Source of the DNA: Pseudoalteromonas lipolytica
GTDB taxonomy: Bacteria; Pseudomonadota; Gammaproteobacteria; Enterobacterales; Alteromonadaceae
Direction: 5' to 3'
Length of the DNA stretch: 64,000 nucleotides
Assembly: GCF_001306915.1 (NCBI RefSeq)
Contig: NZ_LJTC01000003.1
Location: 1-64,000, forward strand
This document shows, piece by piece, positions 1 to 9,530 of this stretch. The notes beneath the pieces are model-generated. The model was given only the letters and a program-made list of their open reading frames with translations. It was not told the DNA's origin and made no database searches. A program made the translations under genes and the position numbers. Numbering within the stretch: the first letter of the stretch is position 1; each line of letters opens with the position of its first letter.

Positions 1-276
1 ATTATATGCTTATATTTTTTACGAAATGAAATAGTGTCTTTTTAGTGTTTTTGCTCTAATTGTTCACTTCAATTTAATTCACTTTACCCAACCCAATTTG
101 TTATCTACTTTTTATAAGTCATTACGAGAGTAGATAAAACATACTGAAATTAAAGTGTATTTTATCATCAACTTGGTTCAGTTATTGCTCGTAATAATAC
201 AGCAATATGATTGTTGTAATTTTTGTTTAATTTACGCACTATCTTGGTGCGAAAAATAAACAGTTGCACTGTCATA

Positions 277-366
277 ATGCGTAAATATAGGTTTGATTTA
301 CTTAATGAACTTGATGATTTGGTAATCAAGTTTGTGAAACCTGGAACGCACAGCCTCCGCTTATAG
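277..366 (+). CDS. possible 29-residue peptide upstream of the glycogen operon
   Basis: ATG at 277 opens a 29-codon frame ending in TAG at 364-366. It begins MRKYRFDLL and continues with an acidic/hydrophobic alternation (NELDDLVIKFV). No Shine-Dalgarno sequence precedes it. It could be a leader peptide for the operon or a chance frame; nothing in the sequence decides between them. Confidence 0.15.
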   Translation: MRKYRFDLLNELDDLVIKFVKPGTHSLRL

Positions 367-403
367 AGTCGTTGAATGCGGTACTGTGGCAAGGATTAAT
401 TTA

Positions 404-422
404 CCAATTGGTTGAATTGGAG
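404..422 (+). promoter_or_regulatory. hairpin over the ribosome binding site of the CBM48 gene
   Basis: CCAATT (404-409) and AATTGG (415-420) form a 6-bp inverted repeat with a 5-nt loop. Its 3' arm contributes the first two bases of the GGAG Shine-Dalgarno element (419-422) that serves the ATG at 429. The stem is short and AT-rich, so it may simply be chance. Confidence 0.25.
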
Positions 423-428
423 CCCACT

Positions 429-728
429 ATGCTAAGCAAACGTTTTTTTAAAACTAAAGACGAAACCGAAGTTACTTTTGAATTTAAGCATCCTGATGCT
501 GAAGATGTGCAATTAGTTGCGGAGTTTACAGATTGGCAGCCTGTGCCAATGAAGTTCAATAAAAAAGAGCAAGTTTTCAAATGCAAGCAGCGTTTACCAC
601 TTGATCAAGAGTTTCACTTCCGTTATCTAATCAATGGCGAGACATGGGACAACGACCACCAAGCTGATGGTTATATTCCTAACGGTTTTGGTACTGATAA
701 CAGCATTGTTAATACCCAGCGCGCTTAG
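429..728 (+). CDS. stand-alone CBM48 / isoamylase early-set domain protein
   Basis: A 99-residue protein made of a single CBM48-like (isoamylase N-terminal, E-set) glycan-binding fold. Family signatures visible are FTDWQPVPM near residue 35 and the C-terminal block FRYLING-W-DN followed by GFGTDNSIV. It has no catalytic domain. I chose the ATG at 429 because GGAG lies six bases upstream; a further in-frame start at 372 has no ribosome site. It is the first gene of the malQ-glgBXPC operon, with malQ starting 8 bp after its stop, so a role in binding alpha-glucan or steering the glycogen enzymes is likely (inference). The architecture resembles the small AMPK-beta-like glycogen-binding proteins of other marine gammaproteobacteria. 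Its exact function is unknown. Confidence 0.8.
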   Translation: MLSKRFFKTKDETEVTFEFKHPDAEDVQLVAEFTDWQPVPMKFNKKEQVFKCKQRLPLDQEFHFRYLINGETWDNDHQADGYIPNGFGTDNSIVNTQRA

Positions 729-736
729 GTGTTTTG

Positions 737-2713
737 ATGCACTCACTATCTCAGTTATATTACCTGCATGGCATAGGCTATGAATATACTAAATACACTG
801 GTGAGCATGTTATTTTCGATGAAAGTACACGCAAGCAGGCGCTTAGTTGTTGCGGTATAAATACCCAAGATTCTGATGTAATAAACCAACTTAATTTTGC
901 ATTAGATGCAGGTACTTGGCTGAACTTGTTGCCTCATACAAGCATTATTGAGGCACACCATCCAATTTTGAAAGTACGCGTTGATGAGCGTTTATTAACA
1001 CGCTCATGTACTCTAAGCGTGCCTTCGCTTGATATTCATTTTACTTGTGAAAACTTGCAAGGTTTAGCTGTACTAGGTGATTACGGCCTAAACGGCATTC
1101 GTTATCTTGAGCTTGCATTGCCAGTTCCTGAAATGCCAATCGGTTACCATGATGCACTCATTACAGTGGCAGATCAGCAAGCTCACAGTCAGCTATGGAT
1201 CACACCTAAAGAAAGCTTTTCTATTGATGATAAAAAGCGTTTGGGCTTATCCATTCAGCTTTATAGCTTATGCAATGAAGAGGGGTTAGGAATTGGTGAT
1301 TTCGCTGATTTAACAAAACTTATTAAAGCAGCCGCGACTAACAATATGGATTATGTGTTGCTTAATCCGCTGCATTTACTGTTTGAACACAGTCCTGAGA
1401 GGGCGAGTCCTTATAGTCCAAATAGCCGAGCGTTATTGAACCCGCTGTATATTGCTGTGTCATTATGCGAAGACGCCAAAAATAATAATGCACTTGATAA
1501 ATTATTGGCAAATAAACCGCAAACCGATGCGACTTACATTGATTATACATCGGTTAGTGATTTTAAATATCAAGTGTTTAGCTGTTTATATCAACAATTT
1601 TGTGAGTTTGCTTCAGAAGAGCGAAAACAGCAGTTCGCTCGTTTTTATGAAACCCATAAACGCAGCCTGTCGACCATGTTGGTTGGCGACCGTGATTATG
1701 CTAGCTATTTACAATGGCAAGCTCACCTTCAATTAAATATCTGCCAGCAAGCTGCCCGTGATAGCGGTATGGCAATTGGCCTTATTAATGACTTAGCCGT
1801 TGGCTGTGCAGGTGATGGCAGTGAGTTCAAAAGCCAAAATGAGCTATTTGCCGAAAATGCTCATGTTGGAGCTCCGCCAGATCCTTGGGCTGAACATGGT
1901 CAGAATTGGGGTTTGCCAGCACTGAATCCACAAAAGTTAAGTAAAGACAACTTTGCTTTTTATCGCTCACTTATCCGGGCCAATATGGAAGATGTGGGTG
2001 GTCTTAGAATTGACCATGTAATGGCAATTCGCCGTCTTTGGTGGTGTTTTGAGAATAATTCCCAGCAAGATGGTTGTTATGTTTATTATCCGTTTGAACA
2101 GTTATTAGCAGTGCTTAAAATTGAATCTCATCTTAATCAATGCGTCGTAATTGGTGAAGATTTAGGTGTGGTACCTAATGAAGTGCGTGAAGCATTAAAA
2201 GCAAGTGCAATCTATTCAAATGGGTTGTTCTACTTTGAAAAAGATTATCAAGGCGAGTTTTTAGCGGCTGAGCATTTTGCGCCTCATAGCCTTTTAATGA
2301 TAGCCAACCATGATGTACCACCATTCAAAGGCTGGTGGATTGGCCACGATATTACGATTAAACAACAATATGGTTTGCTTGATGATGAGCAAACTCGGGC
2401 TCAATTCGATGCGAGAAACATTGAAAAGCATCGTATGCTTAATTTTATCGCACGAGAGTCACACCAGCATTTATCGTTAGAAACAGATGCCTTTACGGTT
2501 TATGAAGCGTTGGCATCCTCATTAGCGGCAGCACCAGCAAAGCTATTTACTATTCAAATAGATGACTTAGATCAGCAAATACTGCCTGTAAATATCCCCG
2601 GTACTGATAAAGAGTACCCAAATTGGCGGCGTTTATTGTCGCGTCCAGCTGCGCAGATTATCGAAGCGCAACAGTCATTCTTAGCCAATTTAATTTCGAT
2701 AAGGAATCAATAA
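737..2713 (+). CDS. malQ: 4-alpha-glucanotransferase (amylomaltase)
   Basis: GH77 amylomaltase, 658 residues, cytoplasmic. It transfers alpha-1,4-glucan segments between maltodextrins, recycling the short chains left by phosphorylase and debranching enzyme. Catalytic residues can be located: nucleophile D426 in GLRIDHVMA, acid/base E474 in VIGEDLGVVP, and the transition-state Asp D526 in ANHDVPP. The N-terminal 150 residues form the usual extra beta domain of the long bacterial MalQ proteins. A TTG codon at 734 directly precedes the ATG at 737; I take the ATG. The stop codon overlaps the glgB start (TAATG), which implies translational coupling. There is no malP or malT nearby; here malQ belongs to glycogen turnover rather than to a maltose regulon. 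Confidence 0.95.
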   Translation: MHSLSQLYYLHGIGYEYTKYTGEHVIFDESTRKQALSCCGINTQDSDVINQLNFALDAGTWLNLLPHTSIIEAHHPILKVRVDERLLTRSCTLSVPSLDIHFTCENLQGLAVLGDYGLNGIRYLELALPVPEMPIGYHDALITVADQQAHSQLWITPKESFSIDDKKRLGLSIQLYSLCNEEGLGIGDFADLTKLIKAAATNNMDYVLLNPLHLLFEHSPERASPYSPNSRALLNPLYIAVSLCEDAKNNNALDKLLANKPQTDATYIDYTSVSDFKYQVFSCLYQQFCEFASEERKQQFARFYETHKRSLSTMLVGDRDYASYLQWQAHLQLNICQQAARDSGMAIGLINDLAVGCAGDGSEFKSQNELFAENAHVGAPPDPWAEHGQNWGLPALNPQKLSKDNFAFYRSLIRANMEDVGGLRIDHVMAIRRLWWCFENNSQQDGCYVYYPFEQLLAVLKIESHLNQCVVIGEDLGVVPNEVREALKASAIYSNGLFYFEKDYQGEFLAAEHFAPHSLLMIANHDVPPFKGWWIGHDITIKQQYGLLDDEQTRAQFDARNIEKHRMLNFIARESHQHLSLETDAFTVYEALASSLAAAPAKLFTIQIDDLDQQILPVNIPGTDKEYPNWRRLLSRPAAQIIEAQQSFLANLISIRNQ

Positions 2714-4950
2714 TGCGAAGTCGTGTTCGTCAAGAGCAAAGTGCACAATCTGTTATTTATCAAAAACAAATCGATGCATTAGCCAGTGGTTGTTTTAGAG
2801 ATCCTTTCAGCTTTCTTGGGGCGCATAAAAGTGGCCCTACGAGCTATGAAATTCGTTGCTTTTTGCCTGGCGCAAGCAGTGTTTCGATTCTGCTTGGCAC
2901 AGAAAAAATCGTTGCGCAGCAACAAGGTGATAGTCATTTATTTGTCGCAAATATCAAATCAAAAACGAAACCTGACTACCAGCTGGATGTTAGCTATAGC
3001 AATGAATTTACTCATCAACAATATGATGAGTACAGCTTTGAAAGCAGCTTAGATGAACAGGCAATGTATCTGTTTAATGAAGGCAGTTTAGAGTATGCGT
3101 ATCAACATTTTGGTGCACATTTTGTGACTCAACAAGGGGTTGATGGTGTTCGCTTTACAGTGTGGGCGCCGAATGCCAGTAGTGTATCGGTTATTGGTGA
3201 ATTTAATTATTGGCAGCGTAATCGTCATTTTATGCGTTTTCATCCTGCCAGTGGGGTATGGGAGTTATTTATTCCTGGGCTTAAAGAGCATCAATGCTAT
3301 AAATTTGCTATCACCACTCTAACAGGAGAAGTGCTTGATAAAGCCGATCCATTTGCGTTTAAGATGCAACAAGCACCGGGTACGGCGTCAGTACTGCAAA
3401 AGCTAAAAACGGGTATTCAGCTTTCTGAAAGGGCGTTAGCAAATCGTGCAAAACGAAACAGTGTTGATGCGCCTGTTAGTATTTATGAAGTGCATGCGGG
3501 TTCTTGGCAAAGACGGGATGATGGCGAGCGCTATCTCACATGGCGTGAACTTGCTGATAATCTTATTCCTTACACAAAAGAGCTTGGCTTTACGCATCTA
3601 CAATTAATGCCAATCAGCGAGTACCCATTTGATGGTTCTTGGGGTTATCAACCCGTTGGATTATTTGCCCCGACCAGTCGCTATGGCAGCTTTGAAGATT
3701 TTGTTTACTTCGTCGAGCAATGTCACGAAGCCGATATTGGCCTTATTCTTGACTGGGTACCTGGTCATTTCCCAAGTGATCCTCATGGTTTACATCGTTT
3801 TGATGGCACCCATCTATACGAACACGCTGATGTGAGACAAGGTTTTCACCCTGATTGGAATACCTATATCTACAATTATGACCGCGCAGAGGTTCGTAGC
3901 TTTCTGATTGCGAATGCAATGTACTGGCTACATGAATTTGGTATTGATGGCTTACGTGTGGATGCGGTTGCTTCAATGCTTTATTTAGACTACAGCCGTG
4001 AAGAAGGGCAGTGGGTTGCAAATCAATACGGCGGCAGAGAAAACTTAGGCGCTATTGAGTGCTTAAAACAAGTCAATATGCGCTGCTATGCAAAAAATCC
4101 GGGCATTATGATGGTGGCTGAAGAGTCAACTGCGTGGCCGGGTGTTACGCGCCAAGTTGACCATGATGGTTTAGGTTTTGGTTATAAGTGGAATATGGGG
4201 TGGATGAATGACAGTTTGCATTATATGCAGCGCGATTCCCTTTACCGTTCACATCACCACCACGAAATGACCTTTTCGATGGTTTACGCCTACAGCGAGA
4301 ACTATATTTTACCGCTTAGCCATGATGAAGTGGTGCATGGTAAAGGCTCATTAATTGAAAAAATGCCAGGGGACGACTGGCAAAAGTTTGCAAACTTACG
4401 TGCATATTATGCCTTTATGTGGGCGCATCCAGGTAAAAAATTATTGTTTATGGGTGCTGAAATCGCCCAGCGTAAAGAGTGGAATCATGACCAATCGCTT
4501 GATTGGCATTTACTTGAGCATATTAGCCACAGTGGCATGCAGCAAACGATTAAAGATTTAAATGCTGTTTACACTAGTACGCCAGCTTTATACGAGCAAG
4601 ATACCAGCCCAGCAGGTTTTGCTTGGCTCGACAGCAACAATGCTGAGCAAAGTATGTTTAGCTTTATTCGCTATGCAAAGAAAGCAGAAGATTTTGTGGT
4701 AGTGATTTGTAATTTAACGCCACAGGTGTATCACGACTACGTGATAGGTGTGCCAAAAGCTGGCACTTATCAAGTTATTTTGAACACAGATAAAGCGAAC
4801 TATTTTGGTTCTGGCGTTGATGCAACTAGTCACGCAGAGCAAATCATCGTAAGCCAAGCGATTGAAAGCCATGGCTTTAATCAAAGCATCAGTGTGTCTT
4901 TGCCTGGTCTTGCGACAATTTACCTTAAGAAGGTGAGCGATGAGTCATAG
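2713..4950 (+). CDS. glgB: 1,4-alpha-glucan branching enzyme
   Basis: GH13 glycogen branching enzyme, 745 residues. It forms alpha-1,6 branch points in growing glycogen. It has two N-terminal early-set modules (about residues 30-130 and 135-230, the second being CBM48 with EFNYW), then the TIM barrel. Catalytic residues: nucleophile D417 in GLRVDAVAS, acid E470 in VAEEST, and the third Asp in LSHDEVVHGK. The start at 2713 (MRSRVRQEQ) overlaps the malQ stop by one base and has AAGGA upstream. An earlier in-frame start at 2623 lies inside malQ and lacks a ribosome site. The length is close to the 2-module GlgB of E. coli (728). Confidence 0.97.
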   Translation: MRSRVRQEQSAQSVIYQKQIDALASGCFRDPFSFLGAHKSGPTSYEIRCFLPGASSVSILLGTEKIVAQQQGDSHLFVANIKSKTKPDYQLDVSYSNEFTHQQYDEYSFESSLDEQAMYLFNEGSLEYAYQHFGAHFVTQQGVDGVRFTVWAPNASSVSVIGEFNYWQRNRHFMRFHPASGVWELFIPGLKEHQCYKFAITTLTGEVLDKADPFAFKMQQAPGTASVLQKLKTGIQLSERALANRAKRNSVDAPVSIYEVHAGSWQRRDDGERYLTWRELADNLIPYTKELGFTHLQLMPISEYPFDGSWGYQPVGLFAPTSRYGSFEDFVYFVEQCHEADIGLILDWVPGHFPSDPHGLHRFDGTHLYEHADVRQGFHPDWNTYIYNYDRAEVRSFLIANAMYWLHEFGIDGLRVDAVASMLYLDYSREEGQWVANQYGGRENLGAIECLKQVNMRCYAKNPGIMMVAEESTAWPGVTRQVDHDGLGFGYKWNMGWMNDSLHYMQRDSLYRSHHHHEMTFSMVYAYSENYILPLSHDEVVHGKGSLIEKMPGDDWQKFANLRAYYAFMWAHPGKKLLFMGAEIAQRKEWNHDQSLDWHLLEHISHSGMQQTIKDLNAVYTSTPALYEQDTSPAGFAWLDSNNAEQSMFSFIRYAKKAEDFVVVICNLTPQVYHDYVIGVPKAGTYQVILNTDKANYFGSGVDATSHAEQIIVSQAIESHGFNQSISVSLPGLATIYLKKVSDES

Positions 4951-6997
4951 TGTTGAACTCGAAGTTGGGGTGAGCTCGCCTTTAGGGGCATCTGTTGTTG
5001 GTGAGGGCGTAAACTTTGCTGTGTACGCACCACAAGCACAACATATGTCTCTGTGCTTATTTGATAGCAGTGGTCATTCAGAAATTCTCACCCTAGCGAT
5101 GCATATGAACGAAGGCGGTATCTGGACACTAAAAGTGAGCCCTCTGAAAAGTGGCGCCTTGTATGGTTTTCGCGCTGATGGTGAGTACGCACCCGAAAAA
5201 GGACTCTTTTTTAATAATCACAAATTGTTGTTAGACCCTTATGCGCATGATTTTTATGGCGAGTTTACGTGGAGTGAACGTCACTATGGGCAAATGCCTG
5301 TAGGAAAGTTAAGCCAGGTCAACAATGCTATTGATATGCCAAAATCTCGAGTCCGGGAGCTGTCACCTTACACAGGTAAAAAGCCGAACCACAGCTGGGG
5401 TAAAACGGTTATTTACGAATGTCATGTAGTTGGTGCAACCTGTCGCCACCCTGAAATTCCAAAATCGTTACAAGGTAAGTTTTTAGGTTTAAGCCATCCT
5501 AGCTTTATTGAGCATTTACGCACTATTGGGGTGACTTGCCTAGAATTATTACCTATTCATGCATTTATCAGCGAGCAGTTTCTAACTGCTAAAGGTTTAC
5601 AAAATTACTGGGGCTACAACACGCTTAGCTTCTTTACGCCGCATAAAGAGTATCTCGTTAATGATGATATTAGTGAGTTTCAAGAAATGGTCGGGGCGCT
5701 TCACAAAGCAGATATCGAAGTGATACTCGATGTGGTTTATAACCACACAGCTGAGGCGGGCACAGATGGGCCTATTTTATCACTACGTGGCTTAGACAAT
5801 TTAGGATACTACCGCACCGTTGCTGATAAGCCACAGCATTATATTAATGATACCGGCTGTGGTAACACGGTAAATATTGATTCGCCACGCTCTTTACAGC
5901 TGGTACTTGATAGCTTGCGTTATTGGGTTGAAGTGATGGGGGTCGATGGCTTTCGTTTTGACTTAGCAACCATTTTAGCGCGTAACCCAAATGGCTTTAA
6001 TCAGGCACATGCGTTTTTCCAAGCGATTAATCAAGACCCCGTACTCAGCCAAGTTAAACTCATTGCAGAGCCTTGGGATATAGGCCCAGGAGGTTACCAA
6101 TTAGGGGCTTTTCCGGCACCGTGGCGTGAATGGAATGATAAATATCGCGATACGATAAGACGCTTTTGGAAACAAGAACAGGGCGTAATTGGTGAGCTTG
6201 CAAAACGTTTACATGGTTCGTTTGACTTGTTTGAGCATAACCTACGTGGGCCACTTAACAGTATCAATTTTATCACTAGTCATGATGGTTTTACGCTTGC
6301 AGATTTAGTTAGTTACGAGAATAAACATAACGAAGCCAATGGCGAGCAAAATCGTGATGGACACAGTGACAATCACTCATTCAATTGTGGCGTTGAAGGA
6401 TTTACCAATGACCCACAAGTGAGCAAATTACGCTTACAGCAACAAAAAAATATGCTGTTAACTTTGTTGCTTTCTAAAGGCGTGCCTATGCTTTCATTAG
6501 GAAGCGAAATGGCACACTCACAAGGTGGTAACAACAACGCCTATTGTCAAAACAATCGCACAAGTTGGCTTGCATGGAAAGACTCACAATTTAGTCATCC
6601 TCTTACACGTTTTATTGACGATGTTTTGCGCATTCGTAAAGAGTTCAGCATTTTTAAACACCGCTTTTTTGTTCACGACAATGACCCGCGTTATGACGTC
6701 GCGTGGTTCACTGAATCAGGCACCAATATGCAACAAGACGATTGGCATCAAGGCGATCGCCAGGTGCTGATATACAGCCTGACTGACAAGCACACAAATC
6801 AAGCTTTATTGATCATATTAAATGCAGGATCAGAGCCTGTAACTTGCCAACTTCCTAACTTAGATAAAGGAAAATGGCAGTTAGCGCTGACCAGCATTCA
6901 TCCAATGTCAACTCAGTTTGTTGACAAGGAACACGAGATTGCTGCAATGAGCAGCTGGGTTTTTACCGCCAATTCAGAGGATCTTAATCATGGCTAA
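4940..6997 (+). CDS. glgX: glycogen debranching enzyme
   Basis: GH13 isoamylase-type debranching enzyme, 685 residues. It hydrolyses alpha-1,6 linkages of phosphorylase-limit dextrin and releases short maltodextrins for MalQ. An N-terminal CBM48 module (about 1-130) precedes the barrel. Nucleophile D341 lies in DGFRFDLATI, acid E377 in LIAEPWDIGPGGYQ, and the third Asp in TSHDGFTLAD. The first 11 bases overlap the end of glgB, and the last 8 overlap glgP, so all are probably translated from one message. E. coli GlgX is 657 residues, so the length is ordinary. Confidence 0.96.
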   Translation: MSHSVELEVGVSSPLGASVVGEGVNFAVYAPQAQHMSLCLFDSSGHSEILTLAMHMNEGGIWTLKVSPLKSGALYGFRADGEYAPEKGLFFNNHKLLLDPYAHDFYGEFTWSERHYGQMPVGKLSQVNNAIDMPKSRVRELSPYTGKKPNHSWGKTVIYECHVVGATCRHPEIPKSLQGKFLGLSHPSFIEHLRTIGVTCLELLPIHAFISEQFLTAKGLQNYWGYNTLSFFTPHKEYLVNDDISEFQEMVGALHKADIEVILDVVYNHTAEAGTDGPILSLRGLDNLGYYRTVADKPQHYINDTGCGNTVNIDSPRSLQLVLDSLRYWVEVMGVDGFRFDLATILARNPNGFNQAHAFFQAINQDPVLSQVKLIAEPWDIGPGGYQLGAFPAPWREWNDKYRDTIRRFWKQEQGVIGELAKRLHGSFDLFEHNLRGPLNSINFITSHDGFTLADLVSYENKHNEANGEQNRDGHSDNHSFNCGVEGFTNDPQVSKLRLQQQKNMLLTLLLSKGVPMLSLGSEMAHSQGGNNNAYCQNNRTSWLAWKDSQFSHPLTRFIDDVLRIRKEFSIFKHRFFVHDNDPRYDVAWFTESGTNMQQDDWHQGDRQVLIYSLTDKHTNQALLIILNAGSEPVTCQLPNLDKGKWQLALTSIHPMSTQFVDKEHEIAAMSSWVFTANSEDLNHG

Positions 6998-9512
6998 AAA
7001 TGCCGATCAAGTATGTGTTGTTAAGGGCTGGCAGGATGCGCCTACAGTTGATGAAAGTACCTTAGACGATGATTTATCACGCCATTTTTATTACACCCTT
7101 GGACGTGACAAAGTAGGTAAATCACAACTGTATTTATACCATGCATTAGCATTAACTATTCGTGACCGATTAGTTGCTCGTTGCCGAGTAACAAAACAGC
7201 AAATTCATGAACAAAAACGCCGTAAAACAGCTTACTTGTCACTTGAATTTTTAATGGGCCGCGCCCTTGGTAATGCGATTTTAAACTTAGATTTAGATGA
7301 GCAAGTAGCTAAGGCGTTGCAAGAATACTGCACCGAACTTGAGCAAGTTGCGGAGGCTGAGCATGATGCAGGTCTAGGTAATGGTGGCTTAGGGCGCTTA
7401 GCTGCATGTTTTTTAGATAGCTGTGCAAGTCTTGCATTACCAGTGGTTGGCTATGGTATTCGTTATGAATATGGCATGTTTAATCAAGCTATTGAAAATG
7501 GTCATCAAATTGAACAACCAGATAATTGGTTACGTGAAGGGCACCCGTGGGAGCTGAGTGCGCCTGAGCAATCAAAACGCGTAAAATTCTTCGGTCATGT
7601 TGAAAGCTATACTGATAAACAGGGTCGTGAACACCGTCAATGGCTAGATTCTCATGATGTCTTAGCTGTCCCTTATGATGTGCCGATTCCGGGTTACAAG
7701 AACGATATTGTAAACACCCTACGTTTATGGAAATCAGAAGCCACTGACGAATTTGATTTAAGCGAGTTCAATGCGGGTAGTTACTCAGAAGCTGTAGCGC
7801 GTAAAAACTTAGCTGAACAAATCACAATGGTACTTTACCCAAATGATAGTAGCGAGAACGGTAAAGAGCTACGTTTACGTCAGCAATACTTCTTATCATC
7901 GGCGAGTTTACAAGACATCATTGATACCTGGGTTAGCAAACATGGCGAAGACTTCTCTGACTTTGCTGATTACCATGTTTTTCAATTAAACGATACGCAC
8001 CCAAGTATTGCTGTTGCTGAGCTTATGCGTATTTTGGTTGATGAGTATGAGCTAGATTGGCAAGAAGCGTGGTCTATCACGACTAAGACCATGGCTTATA
8101 CAAACCACACTTTACTTCCTGAAGCATTAGAGAAGTGGTCAGTATCTTTATTTGCCCGATTACTACCGCGTATCTTAGAAATTATTTATGAAATCAATGC
8201 GCGTTTCTTAGCCGAAGTTGCGTTAGCTTGGCCTGGTGATGTTGAAAAACAGCGTGCACTGTCACTGATCGAAGAAGGCCCTGAGCCGCAAATTCGCATG
8301 GCATATTTAGCGATTGTGGGTAGTTATTCGGTTAATGGTGTGGCTGCACTTCACACTGAGCTGCTTAAAGCCGGCTTATTTAACGAGTTTTATCAGCTAT
8401 GGCCAGATAAATTCAATAATAAAACCAATGGTGTAACACCGCGTCGTTGGTTAGCACATTGTAACCCTGAATTAGCAAAACTGCTTAATCAACACATTGG
8501 TGATGAATGGGTTGCTGACTTTAGCAAAATTAGCCAGTTACGCCGTCTATATGACGACCCTAAATTCCATAAACAATGGCAAGCTGTAAAGCACACTAAT
8601 AAGCAACGCCTTGTTGAATTAGTAAAAAACCGCTGTGGTGTACAGTTTGACGCAGAAATGATGTTTGACGTGCAAGTTAAACGTATTCACGAATATAAGC
8701 GTCAGCTATTAAACGTACTGCACGTTATTCACCTTTACGATCGTATTCGCCAAGGCGATACAGCAAACATTGTTCCTCGTTGCGTGCTACTGGGCGGTAA
8801 AGCTGCACCAGGTTACTACATGGCGAAGAAAATTATTAAATTAATTAATAACGTAGCAGAAGTGATCAATAAAGATCCGCTTGCTAAACCGTATTTAAGA
8901 GTTGCTTTTTTACCAAACTACAACGTAACAGCCATGGAAACTATTTGCCCAGCAACTGATTTATCTGAGCAAATTTCTACAGCAGGTAAAGAAGCATCTG
9001 GCACAGGTAACATGAAGTTCATGATGAACGGTGCTTTGACTATAGGTACGTTAGATGGCGCTAACATTGAAATTCGTGATGCAGTGGGTGCTGATAACTT
9101 CTTCTTATTTGGTGCACGTGCAGAGCAAATTGACGATATCAAAGCACACTATAATCCTGAGCAGATTATTCACCAAACTGACAGCCTCTATAAAGTAATG
9201 CAATTACTTGAGAGCGGTCATTTTAACCTGTTTGAGCCTAATTTATTTGACGACATTATTGCGGCGATTAAGAGCCCGCACGATCCATGGTTAGTCGCTC
9301 ATGATTTTGCCAGCTTTGTAGAAGCGCAAGAGCAAGTTGAACAAGCCTACTTAGATACTGCTCACTGGACAAAAATGAGTATTTTGAATACTGCAGCCAG
9401 TGGCATGTTTTCGAGCGATAGGACCATTAGTCAATACAGTGACGACATCTGGCATTTGGAGCCATTAATGGATACTAGTGCACAGCAAAACACACAGAAG
9501 AAAAGCAGCTAG
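6990..9512 (+). CDS. glgP: glycogen/maltodextrin phosphorylase
   Basis: GT35 alpha-glucan phosphorylase, 840 residues. It releases glucose-1-phosphate from the non-reducing ends of glycogen. The pyridoxal-phosphate lysine is K676 in the GTGNMKFMMNGALTIGT block. The glycine-rich GNGGLGRLAACFLDS segment near residue 130 and the NDTHPS block are also present. The start overlaps glgX by 8 bases. It is probably a single phosphorylase serving both glycogen and maltodextrin, as no separate malP is visible here. The reading frame is intact. Confidence 0.97.
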   Translation: MAKNADQVCVVKGWQDAPTVDESTLDDDLSRHFYYTLGRDKVGKSQLYLYHALALTIRDRLVARCRVTKQQIHEQKRRKTAYLSLEFLMGRALGNAILNLDLDEQVAKALQEYCTELEQVAEAEHDAGLGNGGLGRLAACFLDSCASLALPVVGYGIRYEYGMFNQAIENGHQIEQPDNWLREGHPWELSAPEQSKRVKFFGHVESYTDKQGREHRQWLDSHDVLAVPYDVPIPGYKNDIVNTLRLWKSEATDEFDLSEFNAGSYSEAVARKNLAEQITMVLYPNDSSENGKELRLRQQYFLSSASLQDIIDTWVSKHGEDFSDFADYHVFQLNDTHPSIAVAELMRILVDEYELDWQEAWSITTKTMAYTNHTLLPEALEKWSVSLFARLLPRILEIIYEINARFLAEVALAWPGDVEKQRALSLIEEGPEPQIRMAYLAIVGSYSVNGVAALHTELLKAGLFNEFYQLWPDKFNNKTNGVTPRRWLAHCNPELAKLLNQHIGDEWVADFSKISQLRRLYDDPKFHKQWQAVKHTNKQRLVELVKNRCGVQFDAEMMFDVQVKRIHEYKRQLLNVLHVIHLYDRIRQGDTANIVPRCVLLGGKAAPGYYMAKKIIKLINNVAEVINKDPLAKPYLRVAFLPNYNVTAMETICPATDLSEQISTAGKEASGTGNMKFMMNGALTIGTLDGANIEIRDAVGADNFFLFGARAEQIDDIKAHYNPEQIIHQTDSLYKVMQLLESGHFNLFEPNLFDDIIAAIKSPHDPWLVAHDFASFVEAQEQVEQAYLDTAHWTKMSILNTAASGMFSSDRTISQYSDDIWHLEPLMDTSAQQNTQKKSS

Positions 9513-9530
9513 CTTAAGACGGAGAGAGTT

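Larger units (their letters stand above)
1..428. other. gene-free stretch before the glycogen operon
   Basis: No convincing gene lies here. It is very AT-rich and presumably holds the promoter of the downstream glycogen operon, but I see no clear -35/-10 pair. A 29-codon open frame (277-366) and a small hairpin over the ribosome binding site (404-422) are listed separately at low confidence. Confidence 0.5.

Noticed and set aside
168-392. 74-codon frame on - in the leading gap
   Set aside because: No ribosome site, odd composition; overlaps the presumed promoter of the glycogen operon.
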